A DNA stretch of 64,000 bases from NCBI GenBank assembly GCA_964036155.1, contig OZ038422.1, positions 5,231,201 through 5,295,200 of the forward strand, in the 5' to 3' direction. The stretch comes from Diploscapter coronatus. Its lineage: Eukaryota > Nematoda > Chromadorea > Rhabditida > Rhabditidae. Of the stretch, positions 1-16,015 are shown one piece after another. The number at the start of each line of letters is the position of its first letter. The stretch's first letter is position 1. The position numbers and the translations under genes were made by a program. The notes under the pieces were generated by a model. That model saw only the letters and a program-made list of their open reading frames with translations. It had not been told where the DNA came from and did no database searches.

Positions 1-246
1 CAAGTGGTCGAGAGAGGGGAAAAGATGCAGAATCATAAAAACACTGGTATTCTCTATTTCAGTGCCTCGATGTCTGTATCATCGACTCTCTCGCCACTTC
101 TTCACGTATTTTTTCGAGAGTCTGAGCATCGATTTGATTCAATTTTCAGCTCTCAATTATTCTATTTCAATCCTCACTCTCGTTCTGATTTCCTTGTTTC
201 AGACCGACAACAGATATCGCGTTTCGAGTGATTGCTGAACACGAAA
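1..246 (+). other. 5' flank of aspartic protease gene
   Basis: Upstream region and 5' UTR of the protease gene. A good 3' splice-site consensus ends at position 202, 44 nt before the ATG at 247, with no obvious upstream donor. This fits a spliced-leader trans-splice acceptor. I see no other gene here. Confidence 0.5.
197..202 (+). promoter_or_regulatory. Putative spliced-leader acceptor, protease gene
   Basis: TTTCAG without a plausible paired donor, 44 nt before the start codon. Trans-splicing is inferred from the position and from similar sites at other genes in the window. Confidence 0.4.
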
Positions 247-3389
<3,143 letters not shown>

Positions 3390-3408
3390 TTATTTCCCTT
3401 TTTCTGTC

Positions 3409-3414
3409 AATAAA
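3409..3414 (+). terminator. Polyadenylation signal, protease gene
   Basis: AATAAA lies 20 nt after the proposed stop codon (3387-3389). This supports the last exon placed at 3366-3389. Confidence 0.6.
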
Positions 3415-4878
3415 GACCCTTGAAATGTCAGAGTTCTGAACTTTTTATTGATTAATGTAAACGAATTCTCGTATGTTTCACTTCTATATAACACGGTATT
3501 ATCCTGCGTTTCTTTTGTTCTTCTAATTTTTGCGCCTTCTTTCCATTTATACCTCATTTTTGTGTTTCTACTTTTAGGGGCAGCCGCCCGTAATTGACGT
3601 GGTTCATCGCCATTAGCGGGGGCTACGAGAGATAAAAGGTGAGAGAAGGAAGAAGAGGAAATATAATTGACATGAAACATCGAGAAAATGCGAGATATTG
3701 CGAATTAGAGGCAGGGTATTAGGTGTGCTTGCAAAATGGTGCAAGCTTTCACTTTCTTCTATCCGCAGAAACCGTAGAATTGCATCACTTCTATGCATGC
3801 AAGGTGATTGAAGAAGCATAGTTAACGCCTTCGTTTTAACGAATGTCCGGTCTCCGTCAAATTACCTCACACCTAAAACAAACTCCCTAAAACCTCAATT
3901 TTCACTTTCTATTTCGTTCTCACCCATAACATGTTTGTCTTCCTTCTTTCATTATAACACGGAAGCCAATTATTTTTTCTCAAGTATTCTGTTTTGCGCG
4001 TACAAAATATGGTTTAAAATCGTGATCCAGAGAAAATATTATAAGGAAAAAAGCAAAGTTGACCAGGTAATTCATTGATTACCCATTTGGCTTTCAAAAT
4101 GTTGCAATTTTCCTGTTACTTATTCATAGACACACTAAATTTTGCCTCATTTTTACTGTTAGGGTCTTGCTTGTCTCTAAAGAGCATTTCATTCTCCCAT
4201 TAAAGGTGTAATAAATTTGCTATTTACCTCACAAATGTCCATTTTGATGTGCTGCAACATGTTGTGGCCAATTCGGCACTCGATTACATGGACGACAGAT
4301 GTCGACCTCTGCGGTCGAAAAGAGAAGAAAGAGCAGAAACAGTTGATTCACTTTTTTGCTCTTCTTGTAAATAGCCTCCCCTCCTCTATTCTCGCCCTGA
4401 GGAATCCCTTTCCCTTTCTGTTTGCACCGTCTCAGTGTCTTTCTGACCGGCCACGGTTGACTTCTCTGCTGCTTTGCTTTGCGTCTTCTTTGCGTATTTT
4501 TGACACAGCTAAGCCCCCTCCCTTCTGTGTTCTTCCCTCTCGTCAAACCATTATCTTTCCGTCTTTCCGTTTCCCTCCGAATTTTCTGTATCTCCCCTCT
4601 ACTTGCTCTACATCTCAAATCCTCTCCCAAACAGTTGACTTTCTCAATTCGGACTTATCTTTTCTCGAAGATATTTCAAATCTCTTTTTCTTTGCTTCCT
4701 CCGTAGCTCACGTACTCCCTCGCTCCCTCTCACTTTCTCTTCCTCTTTTCGAAATGTGAAGTGTCCATTCAATCGGCTACTTATTGTCGTCATCTCATAA
4801 TTCCGACATTTTGATTTTTACCTCAAAAATACTTGTAGGAAGTGCTCTTTTCAGGTGTATGATTCAGTAAATCGATCC
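3415..4878. other. Intergenic region, 3.4-4.9 kb
   Basis: No supportable gene. Positions about 4370-4750 form a C/T-rich low-complexity block on the plus strand whose long open frames have biased composition rather than protein-like content. A TTTCAG ending at 4854, 24 nt before the next start codon, is a likely spliced-leader acceptor. Confidence 0.5.
4849..4854 (+). promoter_or_regulatory. Putative spliced-leader acceptor, Ly6-like gene
   Basis: TTTCAG 24 nt upstream of the ATG at 4879, with no paired donor nearby. Confidence 0.4.
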
Positions 4879-6329
4879 ATGTTTCTCACGCTATTATTCC
4901 AGCTGCTAACATCCATATCAGGCAAGGTTTCCATCTATTTTCTTAGGGAAGATCTTAACGAAAATGTTTGAATTATTTTCGATAAGCAGAATAGGTTTAA
5001 CCTCGGCAATTTATTGTAAAAAAAGACTAATTTAAATAATATGCTGTGAACATCATCGCCGTGAAAAACTTTTCGAAATCAAACTATTTTTCATTTATGA
5101 CTATCCCAATTTCAGAAATTCTCACAGATCGCTCAAATTATCAGAGATGCAAAAAAAATTCGTGCATTTTTTCCATTATTTTATATGAAAAGTTCATCGT
5201 AGAGAGAGGAAAATATTTGTATCATTAAAACTAGCGCAAAATTGACCTTTATTGCCATCTACTCTGGTCAAGAAATGAATTAAGCCAGGGCTGGTCAAAG
5301 ACTAAAATTTGAAAAATTCAAAGACGAAACTTTGTCCAGCTCCTGATTAAGACTAATGTCGAAATTTTGAGATTTATTTACGAGTACTCCTTTCAGAATC
5401 GCTTCAATCAACCGATATTCGCTGTTATGCCTGTACGACGATAGATGCAAACGCAATGCTTTCGTCAATCACGGATCCAAATTGGCTGCGGTGGCTCGAG
5501 AATGTTCGATATGTTCCATTCTCAGATTATTGTGCAGATGAGTTTCAGGTAGCACCACTTGTTTTAAACTTGCATTTATTTTAGACAAACATTGTTATTT
5601 TTCAATATATTCAATCGATAGTTGATTCAAACTGATGTCTTATGCACAAAGTTGTGGTTGATAATTTTCGGTGTCAAAATTTCCAAATCCTAAATCATCC
5701 TCGTGAACAACTTCCGGGATTCATTGAAAACGTCGACACTACCATCCATTTCTCTGTAAATTTACGCTGCACTTCTTTCAGTTGGATATGGCACTTCGTG
5801 ACGGCGTTCGATCGAGTGAATGTGCCAACGGTGTCTGCATGAAGATGGCATTCGTAGAGCGGAGTGGAAATGCGCATGTTTGGAGGAGCTGCATTCCGAA
5901 TGCGAAGGATCAGATTCGGACTGATTGTACCAAAATCGCCAGCGGTGAAGGTAGGGAATTTTATGATTTACAAACGTTGCAAATATATTTCCTCGAATTT
6001 TGAGCGTGACTATCAAATCCGATTGGCATTCTATTTCCATGCTTGAATGGATGAAATGATTCCGCTTATTTTCAATCATATCAATATTTCAAGGCATAAG
6101 TTAGGGCATTTTTCCTCACATTTCGTAAAAATAGTAATAAATTTGTAATAATTATGACGTTCTGTCTAAATCGATAAACTTATATTTACAGCAAAAGTAA
6201 CCGTTTTTAGGATTATTGGAAGTTTGCACCTGTGATGGAAATCTTTGCAATTCGACGAGTCTCCTGAATAGCTCAACATTTCTAGTTTTACTTATTTCAA
6301 TATCATGTTTGCTTGTTAATTTGCTATGA
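4879..6329 (+). CDS. Ly6/uPAR-like small cysteine-rich protein, probably GPI-anchored
   Basis: Exons 4879-4921, 5397-5548, 5782-5950 and 6211-6329 give 160 aa. An N-terminal hydrophobic stretch (MFLTLLFQLLTSI) is a likely signal peptide. The mature part has the three-finger pattern: CYAC near the start, paired cysteines in the middle (CANGVC, then single Cys in RSC and DC), and the closing CTCDGNLCN typical of Ly6/uPAR and Quiver/Sleepless-like proteins. The last about 20 residues are hydrophobic with no charged tail, as expected for a GPI signal. The only phase-compatible donor I found for intron 1 is G|GCAAGG (4922), so this would be a GC-AG intron. An AATAAA lies at 6412. In this family such proteins modulate channels, receptors or cell-surface signalling; the specific partner is unknown. 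Confidence 0.8.
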
Positions 6330-6411
6330 TTATCATTTGTTACATGTAAAACTCCAAACAATTACGGTGCTAAAATGATGATATCAACCAAATGTACACT
6401 TAATTATCGTA

Positions 6412-6417
6412 AATAAA
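6412..6417 (+). terminator. Polyadenylation signal, Ly6-like gene
   Basis: AATAAA about 80 nt after the stop codon at 6327-6329. Confidence 0.5.
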
Positions 6418-7847
6418 ATTTTATTTTTCTTCGATTCGATTATATATGGATATGATAAGATAAAAAGTGCATTTAATAATTGCGATGATTAAATATGGGA
6501 ATGAAAATCATATAAATGTGCTTGGAATATGATGATAATAATTAACTTTCTAGTTTCATAATTACGATTAACATTCGTTAGATAAATAGCTATTATGACA
6601 CGTATTCGGGTTGTAGTTTGTATATCGAACTAATGATGATTTTACAATTGAAGTTCAGATGAAAATAGCATTTTAAAATCGGATTATTATAAGTTAGGAA
6701 ATAATCATTTAATTAGAGTATTTTAAAATGATATATTGTGATAAGGTGAAACTGCATCATCTCTGGGTATAATTTCGAGATTTTGCAAGACAAGCATGGC
6801 ATAATAAAGTTACTAGCTACTTTTTCGTGATGATTCGCCAAAGTTTTCCACAACATATTCTCTAATAAGTTGGTAATATTTGGCTATTTGAAAACCGCGA
6901 ACTCTCAAGTCCTATATGCCATACGAAATAGTGTATGGCTAGGTTAGGATATTGGATGGTAGAGTTTCTTTTCCCGCAGTATTTCGTATAGAACGTGTGA
7001 CACGATGGCCTGCGATTTTCAGACTGCCATGATATTGCGAATCAACTTTCATTGGATTTATAATTTTCAAAATTCGAAATAAATTTCAGAAATGCAGTAA
7101 TTTCTTTCAACAAAGTTAAGATGTTTTGATTGATATGATGATACTGAAATTTGAATTGTTGATATTAGAAAAACGAGAATAACAGAAAAATTCGAAAGTT
7201 ATTGAACACGATTGTACTTGGAGTTGAATGAAAATGGGTTTTGATGGAGTATCATCCAATTTTAGATAATTGGCTAGTAATTATTAAAACAAAAATAAAA
7301 AAGAATCGAGGTTAAATATCGAATTATAGAATTAAATAAACAAAAGGAAGATATGCCCATTCGCATATCGAAAAGAAGGACCGGCTTCAGAATTTCGATG
7401 AATCCGGTATTAATGCCGCGAAAATTCGAATTCAAGAAATAAGAATAAAACAAAAATGAAGAATACTTTCCATCTTGTAGAATCTCATTTGCTTCTGCAT
7501 AATCTACACATAAATATTACCTCACAGAACTAACAATGATTGAAGAATGCAACTAGAAAAAAAAACCAAAAATACGCAAAAGGTACAAAAGCGATAAAAT
7601 TTTTAAAATAAATTATGAAGATAGATTATTAGTTGGGTAAAATTGAAATAATATTTCAGATTTGTTGACACGTTTTACTCAACCAAGAATTTTCAATGTT
7701 TGTGGAGAAAACTGACTATTTGGAAGAAAAATCTCCATATTTTATGAAGGGGATAAATATTAGACTCAACTCATATAATTATCATCACCTAAAATATTAT
7801 TTCTGAAGAATAAATTAGGTATCTTTAATTTTCCATAAATAATAAAT
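6418..7847. other. Intergenic region between convergent genes
   Basis: AT-rich sequence between two convergent gene ends. I see no coding potential, structured RNA or repeat that I can support. Confidence 0.5.
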
Positions 7848-10800
7848 TTATCGTATAGCCAGCGACGCACAATTATCGCAGACCCATTTGCAGGTTGAGC
7901 TTTCCATTTCCAAACGACTCGCTGCTTCTGGAGTCAGACGACTACATTCCTGAAATTATCAAGCTCAGTCAAAAATATCAGAAAAAAGTGAAATTAATTC
8001 CCTCCTACGTAATTTTCTAGATCGAACATTTTTGCCTGAGAATGAAGAAATGTATATAAAGAAGAAACGTGAAACGGTCATTTTTAAAAAATAATTTCAA
8101 AACTTACTCTATGGAAAACGCGTCTGCAACTGGCGTCTCCATTGCATCGGATGTAGGGTTGGTTTTGCTAAAATGATTTCGTTTTCATAATCCTCAATAT
8201 CCATTATTTTTACCTGAATAGGGTTCATGCATCCAGAGCAGTAATACTCGATTTGCTGCTGAGTGTGTTGAACGTTCTGCTGAGATCCTGGGTTGCTGTA
8301 GCTCTGTGGAGTCGGCTGTTGTGATTGCATCATCATTGGCTGCTGTTGTTGGGGTTTCTGCTGTTGCTGTTGTTGTTGTTGTTGTTGAGGCTGAGACGAC
8401 ATCGGTCCATTCTGAGGGGCACCGTATCTCGCCTGAAAATTGAAATTGAGTGGGGCTTCTGAAAGATAGGCTTTATACTTATTATTACGGAAGAGCGTAG
8501 CAAGCCACACCTTCAAATTTCATTTTTTCAATATTCCATGCTATATCATTACAATTGAGAAACTCATTGATAAAAATCGGTTGCGAAGATAGTTTAATTG
8601 GTTTCGCAAACGTTAAGGGAACGAATGATAACGATCGTGATCGAGTTGTCATTCAATTGTTCAGAAAATCGGAAAAGTAATGATGAAACATTTATCAAGT
8701 TGCGTTGTGACGATGAATTGGAAACCAAAATCTTTCAGGTCCATAAACCATACGAAATAGTTGAATGGATTTTCTCTTTCTATAGATCTTAGCATTATTC
8801 TGCTCAGATTATGAATTTATGATTTCTAAACATAAATGGAGAGAAATTTTTTCTCCTACAAGTTCTTTTACCTGATTCATGTCCATCTGATGCATCTGTG
8901 GCATTCCTTGCTGTCCCTGCATCATGTTCTGTTGCACCATTTGATTTCCTCCGGTCATCATATATCCAGCAGACATCGATCTGTTCAACGGGGGCATCTG
9001 ATAGGAAGAATTCATTTGCTGTTGTGGTTGTTGTCCCATGTGGGGCATGTAGTGGGGCTGTGCTTGTTGCTGCATTTGACCATTGCCTGGCTGCATATTC
9101 GCCATCATTTGTTGATTCTGAGTTATATCTATATAATATAATAGCCTAAAAATTTTGATGTTTGTTCAACTAATCCAAAGAAATTTGTTCGACGGAATGG
9201 AGGAATTTTTCGTATCATTCTTCCATAATCACATCCACTTTCAGTTTCTCAATACACGTGTTGCATCATATCCAAATTAGTTGCTCTTCATACCTGCTGA
9301 TTAGCGGCCATCATTGGGTTGTGGAAGTGATCAGCATCCGACACACTCCTGCTCTTCTTGGGCGCTGGTTTGGATGACCCTGTCTGTTGAGTTGGTGCTG
9401 CTTGCTGGGGTGCTGGAGCGAATTGAGTAGGCATCATGGATGCATGCATTGACTGAGATCTGTTCAAAGGTGGCGGAACCATCGGAGGCCCCATCGAGAT
9501 GTGTTGCTCCATACCCTGGCTAGGAGGAATGCGGCGCTCGTATTGAAGTTCGTAGAATTTTGTCCCATGTAGGAAAGCGAAAGTCGGCGGCTCTTTCGGA
9601 GCAGGCACCTAAACGAAGACGTTGTTTTTCGATCAGAAATTGTTTTGGCAAAATCTCACATGGTTTCCAACTGGATAAGGCGTTCGTAATTGGCGTCTCG
9701 GACTATCATAGTATTGAACCAGACGAGGATTGCAGCGCTGAAATAGTAGTAATTCAATTTTATCATTGTGATATTCCCGGTTTAAAATGAGGATAGTTTG
9801 GAGAGATGATAGTTCGCTTGGCATCAAACGCCTATTCCCTGTCTTGCATTCGGTAGCTCATTTTTAGCCCTCCGCATCTGTCAGCACGGTCGAGCTCAAC
9901 GGAATCCGGCTGGTTTAGCAGATGCAGAGCCTATTCTCATTTCAGAAAGAAATGTCACGGCGTAAAGACAAGAAAGGAAGCAATAGTTTGAAAGTATGTT
10001 CTCTCCAAACTCTTCGCATTTGAAGAAAGTATCTTGTTTTTCTATTTTCACGATTTCTTGATTTTTCATTATTATCAGATACAAATTTGGTCTTTCCATC
10101 TCTGTGAAAAATAGGAGTACTACATTTTACAGCACGACGAAGAAGACGTGCAGATAGAATGAGACTGAGAAATCTTCCAATAGTAACTATCGTATTTCAA
10201 GATCTATTGTTGTGGTTTGCTTGTATTCATAATTTCACTACATCCAATCTTGCCGCTGATTACCTTGAATTGCTCCTTCATATTCTGCATAGCGGCTGGC
10301 ATTTCGTAGTGAGTAACGGTTGTGAAGCTCGAGTCTGCGGATGGAGGACTGGGCAGAGTGCCGGGGCGGGCACAGGCCTGTTGCTGCTGAAATTGTAGTC
10401 TGCATTTTTCAATTACAAACACATTTGGCTGTTTTTTGATATCTTACTCCATATTTCGAATTGGAAATGGAAATGGAAATGAATATGAACGGAATTCAGG
10501 AGATAGTTCCACGAGATATATCTGTGCAAGATGACGTTGGAATGTCATGTGAATTTGCAATTTAACGCCAGATCTATTCTCTTCTTTAGAATCTAGCATT
10601 CAACATTCAACACTGCATATTTCTTGATGATGAGTGAGTGTGGTTAGAGACATTTCAATCCCATGCACTGTTGATAACGTTTCATGCCAGTCTGTCTGTT
10701 GTGCATACCTGTTGTTGTGAGGGTTCGTCTTTGACCATTGCTTGGTAAGTCTGTTGGAGAGGCGGATGAGATAGGTGAGGGGTAGGTGGAGTGGAAGCCG

Positions 10801-13800
10801 GTGCAGGACTGTTGAGTTGGACGGAGTGAGAGGAGTGAATCAGAATACGGGCAGGGCCACCCCCATTTTGGGCCTGCGGAGGGGACTGCAGATGGGAGAG
10901 AGTTATGCCACTGCCCAGGCTGTTAGAGATGCTACTGCAGGTCTGCTGCTGCTGCTGAAAGTCACTCATTCTGATGCTGACTGGATTCCGTAATGCGCAT
11001 CTAGATGATTCGAATGCTTTGCTTTGCCTCAAAGGCACGCACTTCTATAATCTACTCGCACAGATATTCTATTCAAGCGATGGCGTTAATATCGTGATGA
11101 AAGAAAGAAATGTATCCGCCCCAATCCTCAAAGCGACTTATCAGTCAGATTAAACCGTGTCTAAGCTTACTACCGCTAATCTCCACATTCTATAATTCAT
11201 AGCATAGATTGCAGCTAAATATTCGGAATAGTGGCGCAGAATTAGAAGCTGCTAGGATGAATCTGCAGAAATGGTGATCGTATCGGTGGTAGGAAAATAT
11301 GAATCTCGAAACAAACAGCTTATTTATAGACGTTGAATCCGCCGAGTTTCAATTTCCTCAGGTTGCAATTGTACTTGACTACTTGAAATTGAAATGAGAA
11401 ATAGTTGACTGAAAAGATGCATATTTTTCGATAACAAACTACAATTCTATTCGTGGAAATGAGAAAATTGCGGATTTAGATGAAATTAAAAATAATAAAA
11501 AAGGAAAATTATGTTATTGAAAAGTCTAGCCTTTGTCTGAATGGTGTATGTGTCCATGAGAGAGTCTCAGGGTTTTCTAAAAATTTAGCTCTTCATTATA
11601 ATAAGGTAAATTACTAGCCTAGGACTAATCTATTACCAAAGGAGTAAATTGCAGAAATAAGCACCATAAGAAAGCGTAGGCCTAAAGCAATGCAAACTTC
11701 TGCATTGAGCAAAACTCATCGAAAGAATCTTATCAATAGGAAGTTTCTGCGGATCAAAATTCTATCCTTACAATTAAAGCGTATCGCGAAATGGTGCCGA
11801 GTTTTGACTCGAAACTCTTTCAAAAATGAGTATTAGCGCCTCTTTTCACTCTGCCCAAACATTCAATTATTCGATTGACCCGACTTCTTTCGGCAGCTGA
11901 TAAATTTTATGAAGGGAAAGTTCCTATTCAATTTAGCGAAACAATTTTGAAATTAATTTTAACCAGACTCAAATATTCTCATGCAATCAAATTTTCTCGT
12001 GTGAAACTGTTGTCGAGTTATTTTCGAAGTAAACGAGGGTCCAGATGCAATCTAGTAAAATAATCTCATGATATGGATGTGGAGATTATTGAATTTTGCA
12101 CTTGCATTTCAGCTTGAAGCATTCATTTCATTTGGAATTTAGAAGAACTAATAATTAGTCGAGATACTCATCATCATCAATCTGTTAGAGGCACACTCGC
12201 GCATTGCAAATTAGTCATTGTTCCTGATTTGATCAGGAATGTTTCATGCTATCCAAATGCAAACCGGTATTGTTTCTGGTAAACTATGATAAATTTTATA
12301 AAAAAAAAAGAGTATTCAATTTGAATATATTGCAACGTCGCAACATCAAGTTATTTTAAAAAATAAAAAATGCGATCAAAAATATATTTTTGCTGTCATG
12401 AATATTGCAATGTTGAAATAATCAACTTTAATAAAAATACAGTCTGAGAAAAATCAAATTGTGAACTTACCGCTCCCATCATGTTGGGTGTGTTGACGGA
12501 CGGATGACTAGGCGACTGTTGTGGATGCTGATTCTTGGCTGCTTTCGTCATGTAGGAAGGCGTTCTGAAATTGCAACTTTGAATTCTGCCGCTTTTACTT
12601 TCGAATTTTCTCTCCCCAGTTGTTCATTTTTCACACGATCTTTCCTCAGAACCCTAATTGCTGTAATCAGCTGCACTCAAAGTCAGCCTTCGAAATGAAA
12701 ATCTTTAAATTTTGATGAAGGGCGTTTTTAAAGAATATGATTAGGAAATTTATCGCGAAAATTGTGCGTCAATGGTTATTTTTACGAAAGCGCGCTGATT
12801 AATGATTGCATATTTCGATAATCGAAGGTCGCAGTGATAAGAATATCGAAAGTGTTTGATATTTTGATAGAAGCAACTGATAAGTAAAGTATTCGAACTT
12901 GTCAATGATTTTCTTTAATAAAAGTTGCAACATTTTTATATCGATAACCATCATGGTGGAATTTGTAATCTGATGATTAAAATTGCTATGACGAAAATCG
13001 AATAGGACGGTCTCATCATTCATGAGAATGAAGTGTATCTTGAGCCATATTGTGTACATGAATTATGATTTACCTATTTCCACCAGGGCTTTGTACAGTC
13101 GGCTGTTGGTGCATTGATGTGTGGGTCATCGGGCTAGCCACACTCACACTTGCAGTTGAACAGTTAGGTTGGCAATTTACTCGTTGTTGCTGTTGGGTTT
13201 GCATCATTTGGGGCATCATCTGTAACATGATTTGCTTGGCTTAGTATATATTATGGTATTAACTTATCTTGATGCATAATAACTGTGATGATAACTTTTA
13301 CACATATTTGCACAAGAATACGAAACAGTTGTCGAAAATACAAATGCAACTGCACTTCAACTAGAAAATAAATTTCTATGTAACTGGAGCTGACTTGATC
13401 ACAGCTCAACTTTAACTGATAATGAATTTTAAGCATTCTATAAAGTTATGACTACAAGAACAGGAGAACCCCGAGATGAAGTTATTATCAAAAACATTGC
13501 TTGGAACCCTGCATTGTTCGTCTGCTGTCCGCCGTCGCCGGACTTTTTCTCTTGCCTACATTCCTTAGCCTCTAAATCCAGTCGCGAATATTAAAGGCAA
13601 CGGCGATCAGATCGCACTCAATACAGGAAGTAATATTGTCGATTTTGCGAGGCTTGATTTTCATTTTCATACCTGAGGATGCATTGGCGAGCTCATCGAT
13701 TGTGGTTGCATAGAGTACTGCTGCCGCATGGCCATTTGTTGAGGAGGTCCCATCCCATTTGCACCGTTGTCCATCGGGGTGTAACTATAGCTAAACAAAA

Positions 13801-15121
13801 TACAACTTGAATAAAGATTCGTAAAGCTCTCAATTTACCTATTCCTAGGATCATATATACTCGTAGGGCCTTCGGTCTTTATCGTTGACATTGACGTTGG
13901 TATCATGCTTCCGTAGTTCGTTCCATTCATGTGTCCATATGGAATCTGAAAATCTCACTCATTCAATTGATATTAAAGCTAGCAATTTATTCAAATCATA
14001 CTTCGTCGTAAAATATTTGAACTGCCTAAATAATTTCATATTTAGGAATTGATTATTGAGTTTTATTGTACTTTTTTACTTTCTTAGAAGATCATCATAA
14101 CTATTTCCTGTGCTAATCCAGAAAAAGCAGGAATTTTAGATTTGTAAAATAGCTGTGAAAATTACGCATTGCAGTTGCAAAGCGGGCGGACACAATAATA
14201 AAAGTCGAAATTTCGGTTTAGTAAAATTGGAATGCATGTGATCACTTCAAGACATATGTTCTGGAAAATAGCTGGTTGTGCGATTCAGAATTTTCAATTG
14301 GCACATATTTAGGTGGAAATGACGATATTTCTATTTGAAATTTTCCAAAGAAGCACCTGCATTCCATACTGGTCCATGGCAGGATTAGGAGCATAGGAGT
14401 ACTGCATGTGGTGTTGCTGCATAGGACCTGAAAAAGAAAAGCTTACTCATCATAATCTTATAATCCTTTTGAAATCTTCATGGAAAAATGTTATCAAAGA
14501 CGAATCAGATATCCTGTAATTTGCACAATCCCACAACTTGAAAAATGACATACAAAAAGAACCGCTTCCCTAGACGCATCCGAATTCCTCATCTATCTAC
14601 TAACTGCTTCTTCAAGCTGAGGAATTGTAATCAGATCTAGAAAGCTAATCGACCAGAATTTGAATTTTTTTAGGAGGGCGTACGCAACAAAAAATGCTTC
14701 TTTAGAGGAATGCTACATAAGGCTGTATTCAACGAGATTTTAGCCGAAAATTGCCTTAAAATGGTAAACTCGCAAATTTAGGCATAAGCGCTGCCTGGGT
14801 CAGATTGTGATGTTGAAGGATATCTGAAGTCCTTATCAAGAATGATGTTTCTGTTGCAGTACCTGGTGCTTGACCATACGCTCCAGTTGCTCCGTTTGGC
14901 GGTTGCCCAGGCATCGTGCCGTACGCTACCGGATTGGGTCCCGGTCCCTGCCCGACCCCGCCAACCACATTCTGCGGTACGGCCAGCGGGTACCCGGCAG
15001 CGGCTGACATGGCAGGCTCAGCGGCCTTTGCCTTGGTCGCCTTTTTGCGCGTCACAGTTCTAGCTTTTGACGAAATCGTGCAAATATATATGGAATGAGA
15101 TCTGAAATTACTGGCCTTCAT
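7848..15121 (-). CDS. Q/M-rich nuclear protein with C-terminal Pygopus-type PHD finger
   Basis: Exons in transcription order: 15010 (or up to 15121)-14863, 14427-14357, 13945-13839, 13790-13673, 13219-13074, 12564-12471, 10954-10709, 10386-10264, 9737-9660, 9608-9294, 9117-8872, 8432-8214, 8167-8108, 7949-7848. All junctions are in phase, giving 690 aa from the ATG at 15010. A basic stretch (RKKATKAKAA) just upstream of that ATG suggests coding continues into an unresolved 5' exon. Most of the protein is Gln/Met/Pro-rich with a CAA/CAG run near 8370. A less repetitive block, RCNPRLVQYYDSPRRQLRTP through ELQYERRIPP (9737-9500), has no family I recognise. Residues 629-684 form a C4HC3 PHD finger: C629, C632, C645, C651, H656, C659, C681, C684. 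The segment FHRECSRLT and the ending WVCDNC match Pygopus, the Wnt/beta-catenin coactivator that reads H3K4 methylation. A related PHD coactivator remains possible. Confidence 0.75.
9862..9935. other. Short GC-rich inverted repeat inside an intron
   Basis: The words ctccgcatctg (9870-9880) and cagatgcagag (9919-9929) pair with one mismatch around a 38-nt loop, in the intron 9738-10263. The GC content is higher than its surroundings. It could be a small structured RNA or chance; nothing else supports a gene. Confidence 0.2.
10955..12470. other. Large intron of the PHD-finger gene
   Basis: A 1.5-kb intron between the exon at 12564-12471 and the one at 10954-10709. It is AT-rich; I see no second gene inside it. 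Confidence 0.5.
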
Positions 15122-15941
15122 TTGTGACGACGTTAAAAAGTCGAAAATGCGATTAAGTCGAGGATAAGATAAAGCGGATAGGAAGAAAAGGTGAACTTGC
15201 ACTGTAGTTTGGATTCAATTTTACATGGTAGAATAAAAGATATAAGTTTCGAAATAAAAGTTAGTAAGTCAATTTATCACTGATTCCAAAAAATCCTGCA
15301 GATCACGTCACACTTTCACTTTCGTCCTTTCCCAACTTTGATTTCTTCCAACCAGAAGTATCGCGCAAATTTAGCAACTCTTCGTCAGACAGTTGAAGTA
15401 TTCTCTGCACGTGATTGTGTCAAAATTAGCAACTTAAGGATAGTAAGGCGATTATAAAATTGGAATAATTTATGCGAGTGATATGATAGAGAAAGGAATG
15501 AATTCAGGAGAGAAGGAGTAGGTAAAGCAGGAAGAAAGGAGGGAAGAAATGGGAGAGGAAGCAGAGAGAGAGTGGAGGGGAAGAAAGGAAAACTGATTGA
15601 GCTGATCGGAAAAGCGATAAGAGAAATATGAAGAAGTCAGAGACATAGAGGGAGAAGAGGAAGAGAAAGGGAGTCATTCAGTCACTCAGTCATATAGCCT
15701 GGAGAGCATAGATACAAGCAGTTGCCAACTATCGCGTATTCATGACTCGGCTATGAGCACGCGCAACGCAAAAAATAACTTCCTTTCAAAAGAAGGTTTA
15801 AAATTCACTAGAATAATATGATGCATGGAATATAGAAATCGTAGAGGATAATTATAAAATTGAACTTCACGTCGATAAAAATAGAATCGTTTCGAAGCGA
15901 CATTCTTGAAATTGTTACAGTCCAGTTTAAAGAGAGGTGGA

Positions 15942-15962
15942 GCGCGCGCGCGCGCGCGCGCG
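15942..15962. repeat. (GC)n dinucleotide tract
   Basis: About ten uninterrupted GC dinucleotides in an otherwise AT-rich region, about 0.9 kb upstream of the first visible exon of the PHD-finger gene. Alternating GC can adopt Z-DNA. A perfect CRE/ATF octamer TGACGTCA follows at 15982-15989. Confidence 0.9.
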
Positions 15963-16015
15963 TGATTGAACGTGAATACGGTGACGTCAATACTGTAATA
16001 GATCATAATTGGACA

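Noticed and set aside
4217..4759. 180-aa plus-strand frame
   Set aside because: It lies in a C/T-rich low-complexity block; composition is Ser/Leu/Phe/Pro-biased on one strand and Arg/Lys/Glu on the other, as expected from sequence bias.
8836..9149. 101-aa His/Leu-rich plus-strand frame
   Set aside because: It is the antisense of a Q/M-rich exon of the minus-strand PHD-finger gene.
14863..15202. Start codon of the PHD-finger protein at 15202 or 15121
   Set aside because: Both are in frame, but the sequence upstream of about 15060 looks noncoding and contains acceptor-like TTTCAG. The ATG at 15010 was used for the length estimate, leaving an upstream exon open.
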